A stretch of DNA of 37,268 nt, taken from positions 1-37,268 of the forward strand of contig JADIMW010000034.1 of the NCBI GenBank assembly GCA_017694415.1, in the 5' to 3' direction. Source of the DNA: Candidatus Caccoplasma merdipullorum (GTDB lineage Bacteria; Bacteroidota; Bacteroidia; Bacteroidales; G3-4614). Positions within the stretch are counted from its first letter, which is position 1. Each line of letters starts with the position of its first letter. The notes below the pieces were generated by a model. That model had not been told where the DNA came from. It searched no databases and saw nothing but the letters and a program-made list of their open reading frames with translations. This document shows positions 31,175-37,268 of this stretch, one piece after another. The translations under genes and the position numbers were made by a program.

Positions 31175-34100
31175 ATGTTCTCGAAATTTTTTATCGACCG
31201 CCCGATATTTGCCACTGTAACGGCTCTGCTTATGGTGCTCGTGGGGCTGGTTGCCCTGAAAGACTTGCCGATTGCCCAGTTCCCCGACATAACGCCGCCA
31301 ACGGTTCAGGTTACGGCATCGTACCCCGGTGCGAGCGCGGAGACTATCGCCCGTACTGTGGCTGCACCTATCGAGGAACAGGTAAACGGCGTGGACGGTA
31401 TGATTTACATGAGTTCCACTTCTTCTTCGTCGGGGGAATACTCTCTGACTGTTACTTTTGAGGTTGGGACGGATATTGATATGGCTACGGTGCTTGTTCA
31501 GAACCGTGTGAACATTGCTCAGGGGAATCTGCCGTCGGAAGTAATCAGCCAAGGTATTACGACGAAAAAGCAATCGAGCAATATCGTGATGATTTTGTCG
31601 CTGGAATCGGACTCGACCTTATACGACGGCCTTTATCTGTCGAACTACGCGTCTCTGAATCTTACCGACCCGCTGTCGAGGCTCCCGGGCGTAGGCAACA
31701 TTACTGTTTTCGGTACAGGGAATTACGGCATGCGGGTATGGCTTGATCCGGAAATAATGCGTATCAGGGGGGTTACTCCGCAGGAGGTGTATAGTGCGAT
31801 AACGGCTCAAAACGTGGAAGTGTCGGCAGGCGGCGTTGGGCAACCTCCTGTTGCTTCGCCGACGGCGTTCCAATATACTTTGACCGCTAAAGGACGGCTC
31901 GATTCGCCTTCTGAATTCGGAAACATAATAATAAAGGCTCTGCCCGAGGGAGGATATTTGCGGCTTAGGGATATTGCCAGGGTGGAACTCGGAAGCCAAA
32001 GCTACAACACTGTATCGAAACAGGACGGCAAGTCTTCGGCGGCTATCGCCATATACCAGTCGCCCGGCTCGAATGCGCTTGAAGTGGCGGAACTTGTGGA
32101 AGACAAGATTAAGGAACTGTCGGAATCGTTTCCGCAAGGCGTGGTATGCAAAACCGTCCTTAACACTACGGAGTTCGTTTCGGCTTCTATCGACGAGGTG
32201 CTGGTTACTCTCGTCGAAACGACTCTGCTGGTAATGCTGGTTATTTTGCTGTTCCTGCAAAACTTCAGAGCTGTAATAATCCCGTCGCTGACGATTCCCG
32301 TGTCGCTGATATGTACGTTTGCGGTAATGAGCGCGTTCGGATTTTCTATCAATACGCTTACATTGTTCGGCATGGTGCTGGCTATCGCGATTGTGGTGGA
32401 TGACGCGATTGTGGTGGTGGAGAATACTTCACGCTTAATCGACAGCGGGAAATTTACGCCTAAGGACGCGGTTAAGGAGGGGATGAAGGAGATTACTGGG
32501 CCTATTATAGGTGTGGTACTTGTATTGCTGGCGGTATTTGTCCCGACGGCGTTTATTCCCGGTATTACGGGACAATTGTACAAGCAATTTGCGCTTACCA
32601 TTGCTACGGCTACGCTTTTCAGCGGATTTAATTCGCTTACATTGACGCCTGCTTTGTGCGCACTGTTCTTGAAACCGTCGAAGGAAGACAAGTTTGTTTT
32701 ATACCGTTGGTTCGACAAGGTTTATGACAGGACGACGAACGGGTATGTGAGGATTATAACATGCCTGCTGAAGAGGGAAAGGGTTACATTGTCGCTCTTT
32801 GCCGTGATTACGGCTATTGCTGCATGGATGTTTTTAAAACACCCTACTTCGTTTATTCCGCAGGAAGACCAAGGGTATTTTATCGTTTCGGTACAGCTTC
32901 CTCCCGGAGCTTCGCTGCAACGTACGGAAGGGGTTACCGAAAGGATTTCGGGGATACTTGAAGGGTATGACGCAGTTGAGTCTTCGCTGGCAATAAACGG
33001 TTTTTCGGTTATGCAGGGGGGCGCGGCATCGAACAGTGCGACTTTATTTGTTGTCCTTAAGCCGTGGAGTGAACGTAAAAGCAGTGAGAACAGCGTTTAT
33101 GGCATCATCGACAGGCTGAACGGAGAGTGTGCGGGTATCGAGGAGGCGATTGTATTCGCGGTAAATCCTCCTGCTATTCAGGGGATGGGGAACAGCGGAG
33201 GACTTCAGTTCGAACTTGAGGACAGGAACAATCTGGGTAGTGCGTCGCTGCAAAGCGCGATAAACGATATTATCTTCTATTCGTCGGACGTAAAGTCGAT
33301 TAGCATGATGAATTCGTCTTACCAGGGGGAGAATCCGCAGTATTTCCTGAATATCGACAGAGAGAAGTGCGAAATGCAGGGGATTAACTTGAACGATGTA
33401 TTCGGGGCGTTGTCGCTTTACATGGGGTCGGCTTATGTGAACGATTTCGTCTTGTTCGGGAAAGTGTATCAGGTATTGTTGAGCGGCGACGCTGCCGACA
33501 GGAACCGTATATACGACGTTATTAAACTTACCGTCGCAAACAACAGGGGGGAAATGGTTCCGTTTTCTTCTTTTACGTCGATTGAGGAGGTTCAGGGTCT
33601 CGACCTCGTTTCGCGTTACAACATGTATAATGCGGCCGCCATAACTGCTGTTCCTTCGGCAAACGCCAGTTCGCAACAGACTATTGCGGGCGTCGGGGAG
33701 CTGATTGACGAAACGCTCGGTAACAGCTTTGCTTATGAATGGACCGGCGAGGCGTTTCAGGAGAATAACGCCTCTTCGTCTATTGCCATGATTTTCTTAC
33801 TTGCCGTGTTGGTTGCGTTTCTTGTTCTTGCAGCGCAATATGAGAGCTGGACAAGTCCCGTGGCTGTTATCATGGGGTTGCCGTTCGCTATTCTCGGCGC
33901 TGTTAGCGGGTGTATCGTAATGGGTTTGCCGATAAGTATATACAGCCAGATCGGGATTATACTGCTTATTGCTTTGTCGGCAAAGAACGCTATTCTTATA
34001 GTGGAGTTTGCCGCTGATTACCGTGCCAAAGGGTACGACCTGATGACGGCTTCGATTGAGGCGGGGCGTGTAAGGCTGCGGCCGATACTGATGACTTCGC

Positions 34101-34312
34101 TGGCTTTTATCATCGGTGTTATGCCTATGGTTTTTGCTTCGGGCGCAGGAGCGGCAAGCCGTATATCTTTGGGTACGGCAGTGGTTTTCGGCATGTTGTT
34201 CAGTACGTTGCTCGGGACTTTGTTCGTTCCGAATTTCTATCTTTTCATGCAGCGTATTCATGAAAGGGCAACAGGGACAAAGCGGGATTCCGCATCGTCG
34301 GGAGAGAGATAA
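31175..34312 (+). CDS. RND multidrug efflux pump, HAE1 family (AcrB/MexB-like)
   Basis: A 1045-residue proton-driven inner-membrane transporter. I use the ATG at 31175 ([28 protein letters not shown], the canonical N-terminus); a TTG 30 bases upstream would overlap the adaptor gene. The proton-relay residues match AcrB: D409-D410 in TM4 ([15 protein letters not shown]) and K937 in TM10 ([15 protein letters not shown]), against D407/D408 and K940 in E. coli. Porter-domain motifs such as [18 protein letters not shown] and [25 protein letters not shown] are present. As the third gene of a complete OMF-MFP-RND set it should export drugs, bile salts or other amphiphiles. The substrates are not readable from the sequence. 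Confidence 0.97.
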   Translation: MFSKFFIDRPIFATVTALLMVLVGLVALKDLPIAQFPDITPPTVQVTASYPGASAETIARTVAAPIEEQVNGVDGMIYMSSTSSSSGEYSLTVTFEVGTDIDMATVLVQNRVNIAQGNLPSEVISQGITTKKQSSNIVMILSLESDSTLYDGLYLSNYASLNLTDPLSRLPGVGNITVFGTGNYGMRVWLDPEIMRIRGVTPQEVYSAITAQNVEVSAGGVGQPPVASPTAFQYTLTAKGRLDSPSEFGNIIIKALPEGGYLRLRDIARVELGSQSYNTVSKQDGKSSAAIAIYQSPGSNALEVAELVEDKIKELSESFPQGVVCKTVLNTTEFVSASIDEVLVTLVETTLLVMLVILLFLQNFRAVIIPSLTIPVSLICTFAVMSAFGFSINTLTLFGMVLAIAIVVDDAIVVVENTSRLIDSGKFTPKDAVKEGMKEITGPIIGVVLVLLAVFVPTAFIPGITGQLYKQFALTIATATLFSGFNSLTLTPALCALFLKPSKEDKFVLYRWFDKVYDRTTNGYVRIITCLLKRERVTLSLFAVITAIAAWMFLKHPTSFIPQEDQGYFIVSVQLPPGASLQRTEGVTERISGILEGYDAVESSLAINGFSVMQGGAASNSATLFVVLKPWSERKSSENSVYGIIDRLNGECAGIEEAIVFAVNPPAIQGMGNSGGLQFELEDRNNLGSASLQSAINDIIFYSSDVKSISMMNSSYQGENPQYFLNIDREKCEMQGINLNDVFGALSLYMGSAYVNDFVLFGKVYQVLLSGDAADRNRIYDVIKLTVANNRGEMVPFSSFTSIEEVQGLDLVSRYNMYNAAAITAVPSANASSQQTIAGVGELIDETLGNSFAYEWTGEAFQENNASSSIAMIFLLAVLVAFLVLAAQYESWTSPVAVIMGLPFAILGAVSGCIVMGLPISIYSQIGIILLIALSAKNAILIVEFAADYRAKGYDLMTASIEAGRVRLRPILMTSLAFIIGVMPMVFASGAGAASRISLGTAVVFGMLFSTLLGTLFVPNFYLFMQRIHERATGTKRDSASSGER

Positions 34313-34386
34313 TTTTATTTTTTGGCGATTTGTCGGATTATGGGATGGCGGCGGGGCTTCCGTGCCGCTATCTCATTTTTCTTTAT

Positions 34387-34394
34387 TAATTTTG
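34387..34394 (+). promoter_or_regulatory. -7-like box before the ABC-F gene
   Basis: TAATTTTG matches TAnnTTTG 18 bases before the ATG at 34412, but no TTTG lies at the right distance upstream. The leader would be very short. Read-through from the efflux operon is an equally good explanation. Confidence 0.3.
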
Positions 34395-34411
34395 AAGCAT
34401 TGTTATTGACA

Positions 34412-36286
34412 ATGGCTAGTTATCTTCAAATCGACAATCTGACTAAAAGCTACGGGGAGAGAATCCTTTTCGAGGATGTATCGTTCGGCGTATCGGAAGG
34501 TGAAAAGATTGGTATTATCGCAAAGAACGGAACGGGGAAGAGCACTTTGCTGAGAATTATCGCCGGTAAGGAGAGCGCAGACAGCGGGGAGGTGGTTTTT
34601 CGCAAAGGCCTGAGAGTGGGATTCCTCGAACAGACTCCTGTTTTCGGCACCGACGACACGGCTCTGGATGCTTGCATGAGCGGCGACGGAGAGATTCCGC
34701 GCGTGATAGCGGAATATGAGAAAGCTTTGCTCGACGGTAACACCGACAGGCTGAATGATGCCATACACGAAATGGATTGCCGCAATGCTTGGGATTATGA
34801 GGAGAGGTTCAAACAGCTGCTTACGCAATTGAAGATTAAATCGATTGATACGCCTGTTTCGAAAATGTCGGGAGGGCAGCAGAAACGCATCGCTCTGGCA
34901 CGGGTTATTCTGGAATCGCCGGACATGATTATTCTCGACGAGCCGACGAATCATCTCGATATTGAGGTTATAGAATGGCTGGAGGGGTATTTGACACGCA
35001 GCAGGGTTACGCTGCTTATGGTTACTCACGACCGCTATTTTTTAGACCGCGTTTGCAACAGGATTATTGAAATCGACAACAGGAGCATCTATTCGTACGA
35101 CGGCAATTACGATTATTATATTAAACGGCGGCAGGAGAGGATTGACGCCATGTCGAACGAACTGGACAGGGTAAAGAACAGGTTGCGGAAGGAACAGGAA
35201 TGGATGAGACGCCAGCCGCAGGCGCGCGCCGGGAAAGCGAAATTCCGCATAGATGCTTTTTACGACCTGAAGAAACGCTCGGAAACAAGAATCGGCGACG
35301 AGTCGGTAAGCCTCGATGTTGGCGCGTCTTATATCGGCTCGAAGATTTTCGAGGCCGACGGCATATCGAAACGATTCGGAGACAAGGTGATTCTGGATGA
35401 TTTTTCCTATACGTTTGCCCGCTATGAGAAACTGGGTATTATCGGGCGCAACGGAACGGGTAAATCGACGTTTATAAAGATGTTGCTCGGTATCGTTCCT
35501 GCCGACAGGGGGGAATGGAATGTGGGAGAGACTGTCCGTTTCGGATATTACAGTCAGGAGGGGATCGCCTTCGACAACGATAAAAAGGTTATTGATGCCA
35601 TAACGGAGATTGCCGAGGATATTACCGTTAATGAAAAGATTCACTATTCGCCGATGCAGTTCCTTAAACGGTTTCTGTTTTCGCCGGCCGACCAACAAAA
35701 GTATATTCATACGTTAAGCGGCGGGGAGAAATGCAGGCTGCATCTTGCCACGGTGTTGATGCGTTCGCCCAACTTCCTGATTCTGGACGAGCCAACGAAC
35801 GACCTCGATATTGTTACGCTGGGGATTCTCGAGGAGTATCTGCGCGATTTCGACGGCTGCCTTATCGTTGTTTCGCACGACAGGTTTTTCCTCGATTCGA
35901 TTGTTGACCATATATTCGTTTTTGAAGGGGACGGGAAAATAAAGGATTTCCCGGGTTCGTATTCGCAATACCGCGAATGGTGCGAGGAACAGCGTACTTT
36001 AAAAGAGGCGGAGGCTGAAAGGGTTAAGAAAAAAGCTTCTTCCGACAATGTATTGAAGAAGGAAAACAGGAATAATAACCGCATGTCGTTCAAGGAACGG
36101 CGCGAATTTGAAACGCTCACTGCCGAACTCGACTCTCTGAACAAGGAAAAATCGGAACTCGACGCGCTTTTCAACAGCGGCGGTGAGATAGCGGATATAG
36201 CTGAGAAATCGGCACGGTACTCGGATCTTTGTTCGTTGATTGATGAAAAGGAATTGCGCTGGCTGGAACTTTCGGAAAAGGAATAG
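34412..36286 (+). CDS. ABC-F family ATPase (Uup-like)
   Basis: A 624-residue protein with two ABC domains in one chain and no membrane part. I use the ATG at 34412 (MASYLQIDNLTKSYGERILFEDVSF); an upstream TTG would add a hydrophobic non-homologous leader. ABC1 has AKNGTGKST (37-45), MSGGQQKRIALARV and IILDEPTNHLDI. ABC2 has GRNGTGKST, LSGGEKCRLHLATVL and LILDEPTNDLDI. The linker between them is a basic helical region (RRQERIDAMSNELDRVKNRLRKEQEWMRRQ). The last 90 residues are a coiled coil (MSFKERREFETLTAELDSLNKEKSELDALF), as in Uup. ABC-F proteins act on the ribosome or on branched DNA rather than in transport. Antibiotic protection is possible but not indicated. The mfd gene begins 38 bases later. 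Confidence 0.94.
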   Translation: MASYLQIDNLTKSYGERILFEDVSFGVSEGEKIGIIAKNGTGKSTLLRIIAGKESADSGEVVFRKGLRVGFLEQTPVFGTDDTALDACMSGDGEIPRVIAEYEKALLDGNTDRLNDAIHEMDCRNAWDYEERFKQLLTQLKIKSIDTPVSKMSGGQQKRIALARVILESPDMIILDEPTNHLDIEVIEWLEGYLTRSRVTLLMVTHDRYFLDRVCNRIIEIDNRSIYSYDGNYDYYIKRRQERIDAMSNELDRVKNRLRKEQEWMRRQPQARAGKAKFRIDAFYDLKKRSETRIGDESVSLDVGASYIGSKIFEADGISKRFGDKVILDDFSYTFARYEKLGIIGRNGTGKSTFIKMLLGIVPADRGEWNVGETVRFGYYSQEGIAFDNDKKVIDAITEIAEDITVNEKIHYSPMQFLKRFLFSPADQQKYIHTLSGGEKCRLHLATVLMRSPNFLILDEPTNDLDIVTLGILEEYLRDFDGCLIVVSHDRFFLDSIVDHIFVFEGDGKIKDFPGSYSQYREWCEEQRTLKEAEAERVKKKASSDNVLKKENRNNNRMSFKERREFETLTAELDSLNKEKSELDALFNSGGEIADIAEKSARYSDLCSLIDEKELRWLELSEKE

Positions 36287-36324
36287 ATGTGATTGTTTTT
36301 TAAAAAACGGTTTATTGCGGGGAT

Positions 36325-37268
36325 ATGTATGATTATCTGGACATAGTTGCTCTTACCAGGCTTTTCAACACGCCTGAAAGGGGGAAGAAACTGCTCAAGG
36401 CTCTTTCGGGCGGGAAGTGCGAGACGGTTCACCTGCAAGGGTTGCAGGGGTCGGCTGCCGCCGTACTGCTGTCGTCGCTGGCCGGAACGGAGGGGAAATA
36501 TGTTATCGTCGCCAATGATGCGGAGGAGGCGGGGTACATGTATCACGACCTTACCCAGATTTGCGGGGAAAAGGGGGTCTTGTTTTTTCCTTCGGGTTAT
36601 AAACGCGCCGTAAAATACGGACAGATTGATACTGCCAACGTGATACTCCGCACGGAAGCGTTGAACCGACTTGCCGATGCGGACAAGGGGGTTATTGTCG
36701 TAACTTCGCCGGAGGGGATAGCCGAGAAGGTTGTTACGGACAAGACACTGAAAGGGAAGACAATCCGTATTGCGAGGGGGGAACAGATTGAGAGTACCGC
36801 CGTGGCGGATAAACTGTTCGAACTCGGATTTGAAAGGACCGACTATGTTTATGAACCGGGACAGTATTCGGTTAGGGGCAGTATTATAGATGTTTACTCT
36901 TTTTCCGGCAGCTATCCGTACCGCATCGACTTTTTCGGCAACGAGATTGATTCGATAAGGAGTTTCGATATTGAAACGCAGCTGTCGATAAAACAGGTTG
37001 ATGAATTTTATATCGTGCCTGAAATGGCCGAGGCCGAGAAGTACGGTATCTCCCTGCTCGATTTTGTAGATAAGGGAACGGTTTTCGCCTTTGCCGATTT
37101 GAAATGGGCTGTTGAAAGGATTCACGCCATTGCTTCGGAATCGCTCTCTACTCAACTCGTGATTAGCGAAGAGGGGGATACGGAGGCTATGGAGAAGATT
37201 ATTGACGCGGACAGGTTTGCTGAAAAGATTCGGGAATTTTCGCGTATCGACTACGGGGCGAGGTGCTA
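36325..37268 (+). CDS. mfd: Transcription-repair coupling factor Mfd, partial (C-terminus beyond right edge)
   Basis: The first 314 residues of Mfd, open to the right edge. It starts at ATG 36325 (MYDYLDIVALTRLFNTPERG). The visible part is the UvrB-homology module that binds UvrA: AAVLLSSLAGTEGKYVIVANDAEEAGYMYHDL near 47-78, FFPSGYKRAVKYGQID (near 86-101), and YEPGQYSVRGSIIDVYSFSGSYPYRIDFFGNEIDSIRSFD near 170-210, the PGxFSxRGxIxDI...RIxFFGxEIxSIRxFD signature shared with UvrB. Full Mfd removes stalled RNA polymerase and recruits UvrAB; the helicase modules are beyond the edge. It may share a transcript with the ABC-F gene. Confidence 0.95.
   Translation, partial: MYDYLDIVALTRLFNTPERGKKLLKALSGGKCETVHLQGLQGSAAAVLLSSLAGTEGKYVIVANDAEEAGYMYHDLTQICGEKGVLFFPSGYKRAVKYGQIDTANVILRTEALNRLADADKGVIVVTSPEGIAEKVVTDKTLKGKTIRIARGEQIESTAVADKLFELGFERTDYVYEPGQYSVRGSIIDVYSFSGSYPYRIDFFGNEIDSIRSFDIETQLSIKQVDEFYIVPEMAEAEKYGISLLDFVDKGTVFAFADLKWAVERIHAIASESLSTQLVISEEGDTEAMEKIIDADRFAEKIREFSRIDYGARC

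Noticed and set aside
32002-32718. Open frame on the minus strand inside the RND pump gene
   Set aside because: It is Thr/Ser/Asn-rich antisense of a membrane protein and is contradicted by the AcrB proton-relay motifs.
34322-34411. TTG start of the ABC-F gene, 90 bases upstream
   Set aside because: The extra 30 residues are hydrophobic and unlike the family, while the ATG at 34412 gives the usual start.
35707-37155. A 482-codon open frame on the minus strand across the ABC-F and mfd genes
   Set aside because: It spans the end of one clear gene and the start of another and has no recognisable domain. Both real genes carry strong family motifs on the plus strand.

Overview
The window looks like chromosomal DNA from a member of the order Bacteroidales (phylum Bacteroidota). 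Three lines of evidence agree. Upstream regions carry the Bacteroidales-type promoter (TTTG, 19-21 bases, TAnnTTTG) and few Shine-Dalgarno sequences. The gene set is typical of the group: a DAHP synthase fused to chorismate mutase, a GT3 glycogen synthase beside a DUF3417-type glucan phosphorylase, a type-2 OMP decarboxylase, DUF6340 and DUF4153 proteins, and a LamG-GH33 sialidase. Many short secreted or lipid-anchored proteins are present. The genus cannot be fixed from the sequence alone. I see no rRNA, tRNA, CRISPR array, transposase or recombinase gene.

Layout. Positions 1-2163 (-) hold a secreted sialidase cut by the left edge, with its own consensus promoter. Positions 2514-6228 (-) hold prfA, a DUF4153 membrane protein and pyrF. 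Positions 6340-9421 (-) form an aromatic amino-acid operon (aminotransferase, DAHP synthase/chorismate mutase, tyrA). It is preceded by a short leader gene at 9518-9580 and a classical attenuator. Positions 9802-15038 (-) hold a DUF6340 lipoprotein, an acyltransferase, a Crp/Fnr regulator, a leucine-rich-repeat secreted protein and a CvfB-like S1 protein. Positions 15124-18174 (+) hold an EFR1 flavodoxin/ferredoxin, then a DUF3298 lipoprotein, rsmG and an MBL-fold hydrolase. Positions 18501-20000 (-) hold two uncharacterised exported proteins downstream of a segment bounded by 19-bp inverted repeats. Positions 20611-24878 (-) hold glycogen phosphorylase and glycogen synthase. Positions 25440-27934 (+) hold a polyprenol-phosphate mannosyltransferase-like protein, pyrC and crcB. 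Positions 28618-34312 (+) hold a complete tripartite RND efflux operon. Positions 34412-37268 (+) hold an ABC-F ATPase and the start of mfd, cut by the right edge.

Two regulatory structures stand out. First, the leader at 9518-9580 encodes a 20-residue peptide with nine Phe/Tyr in ten consecutive codons. Its stop codon overlaps a 13-base sequence that recurs as the 3' arm of a terminator just before the aminotransferase start, so the same terminator 5' arm can pair with either copy. This is the anatomy of ribosome-mediated attenuation by Phe/Tyr supply. Second, 20214-20406 is bounded by perfect 19-bp inverted repeats and contains a promoter-like sequence that points away from the two-gene operon at 18501-20000. 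That operon has no recognisable promoter of its own in this orientation. I read this as a possible phase-variable invertible promoter caught in the OFF state. This is an inference and needs read-level evidence of inversion.

A third, weaker signal is a perfect TTTGAC-N4-GTCAAA palindrome centred near -40 of the predicted acyltransferase promoter, next to a Crp/Fnr-family gene.
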